A stretch of 64,000 nucleotides of DNA, taken from NCBI GenBank assembly GCA_949299545.1, contig CASGAM010000029.1:1-64000 (forward strand). Direction: 5' to 3'. This DNA comes from an uncultured Prevotellaceae bacterium (GTDB taxonomy: Bacteria; Bacteroidota; Bacteroidia; Bacteroidales; Bacteroidaceae). Below, piece after piece: positions 1 through 7,390 of this stretch (positions within the stretch are counted from its first letter, which is position 1; every line of letters begins with the position of its first letter). Under the pieces are notes generated by a model. That model worked only from the letters and a program-made list of their open reading frames with translations, was not told where the DNA came from and ran no database searches. The position numbers and the translations under genes are program-made.

Positions 1-139
1 ATTTGTCTTGGAACATAGCAGCCATTTGTATTAGACTGCAAAGTTGCAAAATCAAGTCCGTTTCATTTCAAAAAAACGTGTAATTGACTATATTTCAATA
101 ATTTCAAAGAACTATTTATCCACTTTTACGGGACAGTAG
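1..139 (-). mobile_element. Possible outer edge of an insertion sequence cut by the window
   Basis: On the minus strand an ATG at position 25 opens a frame reading MAAMFQDK before the window ends. About 115 bases upstream of it lies the sequence ACTGTCCCGTAAAAGTGG, reading leftward from about 137. A short terminal-repeat-like sequence about 100 bp before an outward-truncated reading frame fits the edge of a transposon. The other end, the target duplication and most of the transposase lie outside the window, so this is inference only. Confidence 0.25.
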
Positions 140-271
140 TGTTATCGTTTAACTTTAATTTTATGGCGCAAATATACAGTAAATGATAATTACTGCCAAA
201 TAAAAAGCAGAAAAAATTATCACTAAACGTAAATTTAACATTTGATATTACCGTCTAATGTTATTTTCTCG

Positions 272-279
272 TATATTTG
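272..279 (+). promoter_or_regulatory. Promoter -7 element for the XRE/RhuM genes
   Basis: TATATTTG matches the Bacteroidota -7 consensus TAnnTTTG and lies 30 bases before the XRE gene's ATG. No well-spaced -33 TTTG is present; the nearest, at 241-244, is 27 bases upstream. The rest of the 1-309 leader is AT-rich and holds nothing else recognisable. Confidence 0.4.
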
Positions 280-309
280 CATCAAAGTAACGATTAACAT
301 TAAACGTAT

Positions 310-597
310 ATGAAACTAAGAATTAAAGAAGTTTGCCAAATGCGCAGTACAACACAAAAGGAACTTGCCGAAAATTTAGGTGTTTCAGAGGTAACATTAA
401 GCCGTGCATCAAATGGAAATACTTCATTACCATTACTTGAAAAAATAGCTGTTACCCTTGATGTCCCTATATCGGCATTGTTTGAAGCGGAAAGAGATTT
501 TATAGCGTTCGTGCGTAGGAACGGAGAAACATTCACATTCGATAGTGAGCAAGCATTGAAAGAATATGCCGCAACACTGCCAGTGGAAGATAAATAA
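310..597 (+). CDS. XRE-family helix-turn-helix regulator
   Basis: A 95-residue DNA-binding protein. Residues 1-60 form a Cro/C1-type helix-turn-helix, with the segment KELAENLGVSEVTLSRASNG spanning the recognition helices. The rest is a short acidic tail. Small XRE proteins of this form usually repress their own operon or act as antitoxins. The gene ends 16 bases before the RhuM-family gene on the same strand, so the two are probably co-transcribed. That arrangement suggests it controls its neighbour, but nothing in the sequence proves it. Confidence 0.75.
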   Translation: MKLRIKEVCQMRSTTQKELAENLGVSEVTLSRASNGNTSLPLLEKIAVTLDVPISALFEAERDFIAFVRRNGETFTFDSEQALKEYAATLPVEDK

Positions 598-613
598 AAA
601 TTGAGAAAATAAC

Positions 614-1606
614 ATGGGAAAGAGCGAAATAGTAATATACAAGTCAGAGGATGGAAATATCAAAGTCGATGTGCTATTTGAAGATGAAACCGTATGGCTC
701 ACAATCGACCAAATGAGCACTTTATTTGGAAAATCACGCTCTACGATTAACGAGCATATACTGAACGTTTATGCAGAAGGGGAACTTTCCGAGACAGACA
801 CCATAAGAAAAATCGGAAATTCCGATTTTTCCACCAAACCGACCAATTTCTATAATCTTGACGTGATTATTTCAGTCGGTTACCGTGTGAAATCCAAGCA
901 AGGCACACAATTCCGAATTTGGGCGACACAACGGTTACGAGAATACATCATCAAGGGGTTCACGTTGAACGATGAACGTTTCACCACAGGTTCATCCATG
1001 AACTATTTCAAGGAATTACTTGAACGCATACGTGAAATCAGGTTATCTGAAAAAGTATTCTATCAGCAAGTGAAAGACATCTACGCTACAAGCATAGATT
1101 ATGACCCATCAGATGAAATGACATTGGCTTTTTATAAAGAAGTACAGAATAAGCTGCTTTGGGCTGTAAGCGGAAAGACTGCTGCGGAGCTTGTTTATTA
1201 CCGGGCAAACGCAACATTACCTATGATGGGGCTTACGTCTACGAGCAAACCGGGCAAAGTGACCAAAGTGGATGCGCTTACAGGTAAGAACTACCTGAGT
1301 GAAGAAGAAATAAAAGTACTGAAACTTATAGTGGAACAGTATCTTGCTTATGCAGAGTCGCAAGCCACACAACATAAGCCAATGTATATGAAAGATTGGA
1401 TAGAAAAATTACGGCTAATATTGACGATGAACGAAAAGACAATATTAGAGTGTGCTGGAAGTATTTCTCATGAACTTGCTGTAAAGAAAGGTACTGAGGA
1501 ATATGTAAAATACAAAGATGCTCAGAAAAAACTGGAACATTTGAACAGCATAAAAGAGCTTGATAATGACATTAAGAAATTAACTTCTAAAAAGAAGAAA
1601 AAATAA
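614..1606 (+). CDS. RhuM-family (virulence RhuM-like) protein
   Basis: A 330-residue soluble protein. Its N-terminal half matches the RhuM family: a segment with LTIDQMSTLFGKSRSTINEH near residues 29-48, then FYNLDVIISVGYRVKSKQGT and FRIWATQRLREYIIKGF, features of KilA-N/BRO-like DNA-binding modules. RhuM was named from a Salmonella pathogenicity island gene; its biochemical role is unsettled and relatives are common on mobile islands. The C-terminus is lysine-rich (TSKKKKK). No Fic or nuclease motif is visible. It follows the XRE gene closely and sits in an accessory region, in keeping with mobile cargo. Confidence 0.8.
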   Translation: MGKSEIVIYKSEDGNIKVDVLFEDETVWLTIDQMSTLFGKSRSTINEHILNVYAEGELSETDTIRKIGNSDFSTKPTNFYNLDVIISVGYRVKSKQGTQFRIWATQRLREYIIKGFTLNDERFTTGSSMNYFKELLERIREIRLSEKVFYQQVKDIYATSIDYDPSDEMTLAFYKEVQNKLLWAVSGKTAAELVYYRANATLPMMGLTSTSKPGKVTKVDALTGKNYLSEEEIKVLKLIVEQYLAYAESQATQHKPMYMKDWIEKLRLILTMNEKTILECAGSISHELAVKKGTEEYVKYKDAQKKLEHLNSIKELDNDIKKLTSKKKKK

Positions 1607-1609
1607 TAA

Positions 1610-1723
1610 AATATCAATCAGCAAGAACTTACCGCCCTTATCCAGCACAAAGGAGATTACTACAAAGCCACGACAATAGCGGAGCTGGAGAGGATTGTAG
1701 AAAAAATCAAAGCTAAATTTTAA
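1610..1723 (+). pseudogene. C-terminal remnant of an unidentified gene
   Basis: Directly after the RhuM stop, an open frame of 37 codons without a start codon ends at 1723. It includes QQELTALIQHKGDYYKATTI and then AELERIVEKIKAKF. The amphipathic, protein-like composition and lack of any start suggest the tail of a gene whose front was lost by deletion or recombination. I do not recognise the parent family. It could instead be chance open frame. Confidence 0.3.
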
Positions 1724-1807
1724 TATTTATCAACAAATATGGAGGAATGGATACTTGTATTGCAAAATAATTTTTACTTTTGTACTCATGTTTAACCAAA
1801 TAAAAGA

Positions 1808-2314
1808 ATGAAAATGAAGAAAGTATTATTTATGCTGCCTGTATTGGCTGCGTTGTTTATGTTGTCGGCTTGTTCAAATGATGATGAGCCATCTGTTTCT
1901 ACATTTACTATTATCAACAACTCCGAAAAATATGAAACAAGTTTAGACGAATACTTGGACGGTACGATGTATGAAGTCGTTGCATTTGAATTTGACGAAA
2001 ATGGGAATAATATTGGGCAACATAATATAAATGATATTCCGTACGGAGGCGGAAAATCAGAAGCTATAAAAGTTCAAGAATCATGTTCCAAAGTTCAAGT
2101 TTCATTTAAAATGCTTCCTCCTGAATCTTCGTTCTATGATTCATCTTCAAATGCAAGATTATATATAGTATCATTAGGAGTTATCAAGAAGGGTGATAAT
2201 ATAAATATTATACTGGACGGAGAAACAATGACTACAAAGAATCCGTCTATCAAAAGTAGAGCAAATGATGATAACAGCGCAAGATTCTTGGATTGCCTAA
2301 AATCTCTACAATAA
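1808..2314 (+). CDS. Small exported lipoprotein of unknown function
   Basis: A 168-residue protein with a classical lipoprotein signal: charged start, hydrophobic stretch and lipobox LSAC with the lipidated cysteine at residue 22, followed by SNDDEPS. The acidic residues after the cysteine resemble the Bacteroidota surface-export signal, so it may sit on the outer face of the outer membrane. The mature part is mostly predicted beta strand and shows no domain I recognise. A -7 element (TACTTTTG, 1775-1782) lies 25 bases before the start, suggesting its own promoter. It is flanked by mobile-element remnants. Confidence 0.7.
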   Translation: MKMKKVLFMLPVLAALFMLSACSNDDEPSVSTFTIINNSEKYETSLDEYLDGTMYEVVAFEFDENGNNIGQHNINDIPYGGGKSEAIKVQESCSKVQVSFKMLPPESSFYDSSSNARLYIVSLGVIKKGDNINIILDGETMTTKNPSIKSRANDDNSARFLDCLKSLQ

Positions 2315-2336
2315 AATTTACTAATTATAACCATTC

Positions 2337-2364
2337 CAGCCCCGTTCCTTATGGTTCGGGGCTG
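2337..2364 (+). terminator. Hairpin terminator after the lipoprotein gene
   Basis: CAGCCCCG pairs with CGGGGCTG (8 bp) around a 12-base loop, 23 bases past the stop codon, followed by AAACTTTT. The weak T run makes it a modest intrinsic terminator. Confidence 0.6.
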
Positions 2365-2384
2365 AAACTTTTAACAATGCTAAA

Positions 2385-2603
2385 TTATCCGCCATTAAGC
2401 CCCATATATGTACGTGTACTAAACTTACGTGCATATTGCTCGTCTGTAAATTGTCCCATATTTCCTACACGGGAATGAATATTACGTGCATACCTGTGAT
2501 ATGCTGTATTTACTCTTCTCATTCTGGCATCAGATATATTGCTCTGAGCCAACCGCCATCTTTGAGCGGCTAAATCGTCTAAACTTTTTCTTCTGACTCG
2601 GCT
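2385..2603 (-). pseudogene. Arginine-rich phage-type fragment lacking a start
   Basis: On the minus strand, 72 codons read without a stop from just after a TAA (2604-2606) to a TAA at 2385. No ATG, GTG or TTG occurs in the first ten codons. The peptide is basic and clearly protein-like (RRKSLDDLAAQRWRLAQ, then NMGQFTDEQYARKFSTRTYM). It follows three minus-strand tail genes, where further virion genes would be expected, so it is probably a decayed phage structural gene. Its family is not recognised. Confidence 0.4.
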
Positions 2604-2656
2604 TTAAAATTTAATTGTTAGACAAATATATAAAATCTCTGATAGTGTAGCCATAT

Positions 2657-2839
2657 TTATTTTTTATTTCTTCTTCTGCGTGAAGCCATATCTTTACCTT
2701 TCATTTTAGTAACTTTGGTTCCGGTAACTGTATGGAGCTTGTCACGCTGCATTAATACTAAGTTCCTGTATGGTATCTCATAGACCACTTCCCGGTATGA
2801 CAGATGCAGATTTTCCATGAACGATGCAATCTGTCCCAA
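2657..2839 (-). CDS. Prophage tail-chaperone second-frame protein
   Basis: Sixty residues starting at a TTG codon, containing LSYREVVYEIPYRNLVLMQR, which resembles the second half of phage tail assembly chaperones (gpT-like). It ends in a basic tail (ASRRRRNKK). The frame is open further upstream, past the stop of the 2857-3237 gene, up to a TGA near 2930. The two frames therefore overlap by about 75 bases in a -1 relation, as in gpG/gpGT pairs made by ribosomal frameshifting. No canonical slippery heptamer was found in the overlap, so independent start or decay are equally possible. Confidence 0.45.
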   Translation of the reverse strand: MGQIASFMENLHLSYREVVYEIPYRNLVLMQRDKLHTVTGTKVTKMKGKDMASRRRRNKK

Positions 2840-2856
2840 AAGAGTATCATTTCCTA

Positions 2857-3237
2857 CTACCTCGGTTTCGCTGCCAGCAGACTTACGTTCCTCGCCAAGC
2901 TGACAGCTTTGAGAAAAACCTTTGAGTCAATCATAGAGAGTGCTTCATCCAATGCGTTCACATTCTCTTCGTATGTTCCTTTTGCCAGTTCTTCGCTCAA
3001 ACTTTCGTCACCATCAATCAGCCAGGAAAGGGCCTTGCTATAAGCCTCACTTTCTCCTAAAGAGAGCAGGATTTCCCTCATGCTTTCAGCGTCTTTCACG
3101 TCAGACAGATATGATATAGCCCCCGACAATTTATGAATGGTAGGCGGATAGACCGTGTAGCTCTTCCCGTTAACTATTACAGTTCTGAAATCACTTCCGA
3201 TAATGGATTCTGATACTATTTTCGCTCCTTGATTCAT
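2857..3237 (-). CDS. Prophage tail assembly chaperone-like protein
   Basis: A 126-residue, mostly helical acidic protein immediately downstream of the tail-tube gene on the same strand. Position, size and helical character fit the first tail assembly chaperone (gpG-like), which coats the tape measure during tail growth. It begins with a short strand-rich stretch (FRTVIVNGKSYTVYPPTIHK) and then has helices to the C-terminus. The family match is by context more than by motif. The expected tape-measure gene is missing downstream, so the module is a remnant and probably non-functional. Confidence 0.5.
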   Translation of the reverse strand: MNQGAKIVSESIIGSDFRTVIVNGKSYTVYPPTIHKLSGAISYLSDVKDAESMREILLSLGESEAYSKALSWLIDGDESLSEELAKGTYEENVNALDEALSMIDSKVFLKAVSLARNVSLLAAKPR

Positions 3238-3313
3238 TCTGATAAAAATTAAGGGGTGAAGCCATAAAGCCCACCCCTGTTATGGAATACAATCTATACC
3301 TTTTGGATAGGCA

Positions 3314-3865
3314 TTAAACACCAGCTGTTACCTCTTCTGAGTCAAACCAGTATTCCGGAGCGATAGCGGAGTCTTTCGGTTCCAATTCAACTGCACTAAC
3401 AGGAATGCCAATCGCTTTGTCGGTAGTAGCTTCACGGGCGCCAATATCAGCGCGGGGAATTACGCAATACTGATCGTCATCGGTCTGGGCCACAATTAGT
3501 TTTTCGATGTTCACCTTACCTCTTGCACGCTTCCAACCTTTGTCCGTGTTGATGACATCACCTCCCATGAGGTCTTTCTTTGTCGGATAGTCGTACTCGC
3601 CAATCGTAAAGTTTACTGTTACATCACCCATATCCTTATCACTGCGATAGGTCTGACCTGTGAGCTGGTTCTTGTAGTTGGTTCGGCTTGCCTCCGCTTC
3701 TTCAAGCGTCCACGTGTCCTGATGGATATTCTTTACCTCTTTCAAGGTTTCACCCTGCAAAAGAGTATGCAAAGCTTGTCCGGTCAAATCTTCTGTGATA
3801 GCACTTGTCTCGCCATACCAAAGTTTCTTGATATTCACGGCTGTGATTTTCTTTGCTTCTGCCAT
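3314..3865 (-). CDS. Prophage major tail (tube) protein
   Basis: A 183-residue protein with the features of phage tail-tube subunits: a beta-rich body, the segment GQTYRSDKDMGDVTVNFTIG describing a loop-and-strand core, and no signal peptide. Such proteins stack in hexameric rings to form the tail tube. It is the first of three or four minus-strand tail genes, followed by chaperone-like genes in the usual order tube, gpG, gpT. Head, portal, baseplate and lysis genes are all absent, so only this fragment of the prophage survives. Confidence 0.6.
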   Translation of the reverse strand: MAEAKKITAVNIKKLWYGETSAITEDLTGQALHTLLQGETLKEVKNIHQDTWTLEEAEASRTNYKNQLTGQTYRSDKDMGDVTVNFTIGEYDYPTKKDLMGGDVINTDKGWKRARGKVNIEKLIVAQTDDDQYCVIPRADIGAREATTDKAIGIPVSAVELEPKDSAIAPEYWFDSEEVTAGV

Positions 3866-3965
3866 ATTATTTCACATTTAAAACTTCAAATAAAAGTCTA
3901 TAAACTTATTTATAGCAATATCTTTCGTGGTATTGCTATTTTTATTATATTTTTTAGAATTAGTT

Positions 3966-3996
3966 TTTGAAAAATAGAATTCTGTTCTTATCTTTG
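3966..3996 (+). promoter_or_regulatory. Promoter of the higBA pair
   Basis: TTTG (3966-3969), a 19-base spacer and TATCTTTG (3989-3996) match the Bacteroidota housekeeping promoter. Transcription should begin near 4003, leaving a leader of about 18 bases before the ATG at 4021. Toxin-antitoxin promoters are usually repressed by their own antitoxin; no clear palindromic operator is visible here. Confidence 0.7.
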
Positions 3997-4020
3997 CAAT
4001 ATGATAATTGAGTGAATCCG

Positions 4021-4317
4021 ATGAGAATATTTACAGAACAGGCTATAAAAGAATATGCAGAAGCGCATCCTGATGCAAAGGTCGCTTTGCAAGAATGGAC
4101 TACCATAGTCAAGAGAAGCGAATGGACTTGTTTTGCTGATGTAAAGAAAACATTTAATAGTGTTGATAGTGTTGGCAACCAACATTATGTTTTCAATATT
4201 AAAGGAAACAATTACAGGCTGATTGTTGTGATAAAATTCACTATAAAATTCGTTTATATTCGTTTTATTGGCACTCATGCAGAATATGATAAAATAGTTG
4301 ACTGCTCTAAAATTTAA
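4021..4317 (+). CDS. higB: HigB-type toxin (RelE superfamily mRNA interferase)
   Basis: A 98-residue basic protein matching the HigB_toxin family: an N-terminal amphipathic helix, then WTCFADVKKTFNSVDSVGNQ, YVFNIKGNNYRLIVVIKF and YIRFIGTHAEYDKI, which are the typical strands and the C-terminal GTHxEYD signature. HigB toxins cleave mRNA on the ribosome. A GTG nine bases upstream (4012) could also start translation, but the ATG matches the usual family N-terminus. The antitoxin gene follows after 4 bases, the toxin-first order typical of higBA. Confidence 0.85.
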   Translation: MRIFTEQAIKEYAEAHPDAKVALQEWTTIVKRSEWTCFADVKKTFNSVDSVGNQHYVFNIKGNNYRLIVVIKFTIKFVYIRFIGTHAEYDKIVDCSKI

Positions 4318-4321
4318 ACTT

Positions 4322-4687
4322 ATGACAAAGATAGAAACTAAAGCTCAATACGACTGGGCTGTAAAAAGAGTAGAAGAGCTGCTTCCACTGGTGACAGATG
4401 AAACTCCTCTTGATGACCCGAACAGCATAGAGTTGGAACTGCTTTCTAACCTTGTTGCTGATTATTCGGAAGAACATTTTGCATTGGGAGAGCCCTCACT
4501 TGTTGATGTTCTCAAACTCCGTATGTATGAAATGGGGCTTAACCAAAAATCGTTGGCTAAATTGATTGGAGTAAGTCCTTCGCGTTTAAGTGATTATCTT
4601 TCCGGTAAATGTGAACCAACCTTAAAGATTGCCCGAGAAATTAGCCAGAAACTGAATATTGATGCAAATATTGTGCTTGGCGTTTGA
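4322..4687 (+). CDS. higA: HigA-type antitoxin with HTH domain
   Basis: A 121-residue protein with an acidic N-terminal half and a C-terminal XRE helix-turn-helix (NQKSLAKLIGVSPSRLSDYL, about residues 77-96). This is the architecture of the larger HigA antitoxins that pair with HigB_toxin. It neutralises HigB by binding it and probably represses the shared promoter at 3966-3996. The ATG at 4322 is chosen over an in-frame upstream start inside higB because it gives the usual family N-terminus and a 4-base gap. Confidence 0.85.
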   Translation: MTKIETKAQYDWAVKRVEELLPLVTDETPLDDPNSIELELLSNLVADYSEEHFALGEPSLVDVLKLRMYEMGLNQKSLAKLIGVSPSRLSDYLSGKCEPTLKIAREISQKLNIDANIVLGV

Positions 4688-4688
4688 T

Positions 4689-4922
4689 ATGAGAAATGTT
4701 GAGGTAATAGTTGAAAATGCTGGAAAAAATCTGAGTGCTTACATTGATGGCGCTCCGGTGATTACCGTCGGAAACGACGTGAAGGAAATCGAGAAGAACA
4801 TGAAGGAAGCTGTTGAGCTTTATCTGGATTCATGCAAGGAGATGAACATCGCACTGGTGGAAGTTTTGCAGGGAGAGTTCACATTAAAGTCTAAGATAGG
4901 GATATTCAGTAAATGTCCTTAA
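4689..4922 (+). CDS. Truncated HicB-like protein
   Basis: Seventy-seven residues beginning with VEVIVENAGKNLSAYIDGAP and continuing through DVKEIEKNMKEAVELYLDSC, the fold signature of the HicB N-terminal domain (partial RNase-H-like). Normal HicB antitoxins of this group are longer and end in a DNA-binding domain, which is missing. No hicA toxin gene is adjacent. It starts one base after the higA stop, so it may be co-transcribed with higBA. It is either a solitary HicB-domain protein or a decayed antitoxin. Confidence 0.55.
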   Translation: MRNVEVIVENAGKNLSAYIDGAPVITVGNDVKEIEKNMKEAVELYLDSCKEMNIALVEVLQGEFTLKSKIGIFSKCP

Positions 4923-5065
4923 AATATATCATGGCATATGAAGATGATATAACATAATCACTTCCTCGAGGCTGTACATTAATACAAAACTGCGCAATTT
5001 ACTTAATATCCGTTTTTGTATGGATGTTTGACATGTTCTGACAATTTGTAACAGTCCCTTAAAAA

Positions 5066-5142
5066 GCGACCGCTCGCAGCAAAAAAAGCAAGCGGTCGCC
5101 TTGTAGAAGCGACAGGTCGCAAATTTTGTTGCGACCGCACGC
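5066..5142. repeat. GCGAC-family palindromic intergenic repeat, site 1
   Basis: GCGACCGCT (5066-5074) pairs with AGCGGTCGC (5091-5099). Next comes GCGACAGGTCGC (5109-5120), then GCGACCGCACGC (5131-5142), whose reverse complement recurs at 60236-60247. The 4923-5298 space lies between the 3' ends of two convergent genes, so the hairpins may also end transcription from both sides. The remainder of this space holds nothing recognisable. Confidence 0.8.
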
Positions 5143-5298
5143 TGTGGCAAGGCATCAGTTGATACATGTTTCTATAAAAACGGAATTTCAGTAACTGATT
5201 GGATATCTTTGTGTTTGGTGCTTTTGTAAGTGGGCGAGTTTTTTCCCTCCATAATACTTGTGGTATTCTGTACTTTGTGAATGAAGTGTCCTGGAATT

Positions 5299-6138
5299 TT
5301 ACCCTTTTGAGCGAACTACAAGAATGCTTATTTCATAAAGCAGGCAGATGGGGAGGGCGACAAGGCAAAGAGTAAAGGCGTCGGAGGTGGGGGTGATGAT
5401 GGCTGCAATGATAAGGATTACAACAATGGCGTGCTTGCGGTATCGGCGCATGAAAGAGGCAGATAATATTCCGAGGCGGCTGAGAACCCAACAGACTACC
5501 GGTAGCTCAAAAAGGATGCCCATGAGAAAGGTCATGATGATGAGAGTGTCGATGTAGGATTGCAGGGTAATCATGTTTTCCACGTCTGTACTGACCTGGT
5601 ATGTACCGAGAAAACGCACGGTGAGAGGAAAAATGAGGAAATAACACAGTGCGGCACCGATAAGAAACATGGTATAACCGACAATGGTGGCGCGGAGTGT
5701 GTAGTATCGTTCACGGTTGTAAAGTGCAGGAGCGATGAAGCGGAACAATAGGCAAAGGCAGTAGGGCGAAGCGATGAGCAGGCCGGCGTAGAGGGCGGCT
5801 TTGACGTGTATTTTGAACTGTTCGGCCAACCCGGTGTTGATGAGTTGCACGGTGAAATGTTCAGCCGGTGTACCGCCGAGTTGTTCCGATAGACGGTTGA
5901 GTAGGCTGTAGATGACAAAAGAGTCGTTTTTGGGAGCGAGAATAAAAGCAAAAAGTATGTCTTTGAAACAGAAAGCGGCTATTGAACACACGATAATGAC
6001 AATAGCCATGCGTAAAAGCACATCTCTGAGAACGTCAAGATGGTCCCAGAATGTCATTGTCGTATCCGATACAGTTTGCCCTGCCACCGGCTTATGGCCG
6101 GTGGCAGGGTGTATCTGTGGATCCTGTCTGTCGCTCAT
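5299..6138 (-). CDS. tatC: Twin-arginine translocase subunit TatC
   Basis: A 279-residue polytopic inner-membrane protein, the receptor that binds twin-arginine signal peptides on folded proteins. The N-terminal TMTFWDHLDVLRDVLLRM is the conserved TatC start (the usual HLxELRxR region), followed by about six transmembrane segments with FIAPALYNRERYY in the loop. Its ATG overlaps the tatA stop by 4 bases (ATGA), so translation is probably coupled. Length is slightly above the usual 250. It ends the operon that also encodes its likely substrates. Confidence 0.95.
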   Translation of the reverse strand: MSDRQDPQIHPATGHKPVAGQTVSDTTMTFWDHLDVLRDVLLRMAIVIIVCSIAAFCFKDILFAFILAPKNDSFVIYSLLNRLSEQLGGTPAEHFTVQLINTGLAEQFKIHVKAALYAGLLIASPYCLCLLFRFIAPALYNRERYYTLRATIVGYTMFLIGAALCYFLIFPLTVRFLGTYQVSTDVENMITLQSYIDTLIIMTFLMGILFELPVVCWVLSRLGILSASFMRRYRKHAIVVILIIAAIITPTSDAFTLCLVALPICLLYEISILVVRSKG

Positions 6139-6368
6139 TGGCGTGTATCGTCAGCTTTTGTTTCGTCTTTCCGGGCGTTATTGCTGATACTTGTGTCCGT
6201 TCCGCTGTTTCCGGTATTACTGTCGTTGTCAGAACCGTTCATGCCTTCCTTGAAACTGCGCACGCCTTTGCCTAATCCTTTCATTAACTCGGGAATCTTT
6301 TTCCCGCCGAAGAAAATGAGTACGACGAGTACAATCAGTATGATTTCTTGTGTGCCTATTCCAAACAT
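6135..6368 (-). CDS. tatA: Twin-arginine translocase subunit TatA/E
   Basis: A 77-residue protein with one N-terminal transmembrane helix (IILIVLVVLIFFGGKKIPEL) carrying the FGxKKxPEL hinge, then an amphipathic helix (MKGLGKGVRSFKEG) and a polar tail. TatA oligomers form the export passage recruited by TatC. No tatB is present here, so this is a minimal TatAC system in which TatA probably serves both roles. It overlaps tatC by 4 bases and follows the ECF-type gene by 2 bases. Confidence 0.93.
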   Translation of the reverse strand: MFGIGTQEIILIVLVVLIFFGGKKIPELMKGLGKGVRSFKEGMNGSDNDSNTGNSGTDTSISNNARKDETKADDTRQ

Positions 6369-6370
6369 AG

Positions 6371-6880
6371 TTATTTCCGGATTAAATATTTAATGAAGAA
6401 ATAACCTCCGAATATTTGCAGGAGCATACCCGGAATGCCGATGCGGAAGTCTTGTGCGGCGAGATAGAAACTGCCTTTCATGATCCATTCGCCGAGCGTC
6501 CCGACAACCTGATATCCGAGAACAACCGCAACCATCAGACCAATGCTGACTTTATGGTAGCGGTTTGCAGCCATACCTGCCATGATTGCCAAAAGCGTTG
6601 ACTTGAGAAGAATGGCAGGCAATGCCGGTACGGGCGGCATACCGAAGAGCCATGAGTTGACAAGCGGCGAAGCGATGGCGGTAAGAAGTCCCGTGCGCCA
6701 CCCATATTTGTAGGCTCCGATGAGGGTAAAGAAATAAATCGGAAGCCAAGTTGTCCCCCCTTGTGGTATTAAGTGGAACAGTTGTGGCAGGGCGATGTTA
6801 CCGGCTATGAATAACAATGCGGCAAGATAGGTTTTCACATTGTTGTAAGGAAGTGAATAGAGTTTAACGTTTGTTTCCAT
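6371..6880 (-). CDS. ECF-transporter S-component-like membrane protein
   Basis: A 169-residue hydrophobic protein with five to six transmembrane segments and glycine-rich turns (TLIGAYKYGWRTGLLTAIAS), resembling substrate-binding S components of energy-coupling-factor vitamin and metal transporters. The A/A' ATPases and T subunit are not nearby, so it would rely on shared modules elsewhere or act alone. Substrate cannot be inferred. It lies 69 bases after the DUF1893 gene and 2 bases before tatA in the same operon. Confidence 0.6.
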   Translation of the reverse strand: METNVKLYSLPYNNVKTYLAALLFIAGNIALPQLFHLIPQGGTTWLPIYFFTLIGAYKYGWRTGLLTAIASPLVNSWLFGMPPVPALPAILLKSTLLAIMAGMAANRYHKVSIGLMVAVVLGYQVVGTLGEWIMKGSFYLAAQDFRIGIPGMLLQIFGGYFFIKYLIRK

Positions 6881-6949
6881 TGTTTTTTCTTAATTTGTTT
6901 CTTATGCTGTTTGTATGGATTGTTTTTTGATGTTTTACACGTATCTCGT

Positions 6950-7390
6950 TTATGTACCGGCTGAAAGGTGTGCGGATGTCTTTTCTACAAAATTCCGTAT
7001 GGCGCAGACCATCTCGTCGATTGACGTCTTGTCGAAGCAGAGACGTTCGAGCGGACACCATCCGTCATGCGTTCTGTTTTCAACGTGCGGGACGATTGTT
7101 TCGTAGGCGATAATCTGTTCAAAGCCTTCGCTTTTGAACAGTTCGAGAGCGGGGCGGCTGATAATGTCGGTATGCAGTTGCGCGATACGGCCTTTAATCA
7201 TAAGCGACGCGGCGGCTTTGCCGACGACCTTATCTGCAATGAGTGCGCCGGCGAGAAATTGCGGTTCCCGGCAGAGCAGTTCCAGAAGGTCTGTCACGCC
7301 GCGGCGGTTGAATGCGCGCATCTCTCCGTGATTACTGACCACGAGCGTGTGGTGCCCTTCGTGCAGATGTTTGACAAGTTCCAGCATCAT
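6950..7390 (-). CDS. DUF1893-family protein
   Basis: A 146-residue soluble protein matching DUF1893: LHEGHHTLVVSNHGEMRAFN, the segment DLLELLCREPQFLAGALIAD, and KVVGKAAASLMIKGRIAQLH, with family members adopting a cytidine-deaminase-like fold without a known reaction. There is no signal peptide. Its ATG overlaps the stop of the Tat-dependent aldo/keto reductase by 4 bases, implying coupled synthesis. The repeated joining of this family to ferredoxin-like reductases hints at a redox or cofactor role, which is inference. Confidence 0.8.
   Translation of the reverse strand: MMLELVKHLHEGHHTLVVSNHGEMRAFNRRGVTDLLELLCREPQFLAGALIADKVVGKAAASLMIKGRIAQLHTDIISRPALELFKSEGFEQIIAYETIVPHVENRTHDGWCPLERLCFDKTSIDEMVCAIRNFVEKTSAHLSAGT

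Noticed and set aside
2857..2935. Canonical -1 slippery heptamer in the tail chaperone overlap
   Set aside because: None of the codon-aligned heptamers fits X XXY YYZ, so frameshifting is left as a possibility only.
4012..4020. GTG start for higB
   Set aside because: The ATG nine bases later gives the usual family N-terminus; the GTG was not needed.
5066..5142. CRISPR-like array
   Set aside because: The repeats are palindromic, unevenly spaced, only a few per site, and no cas gene is in the window.
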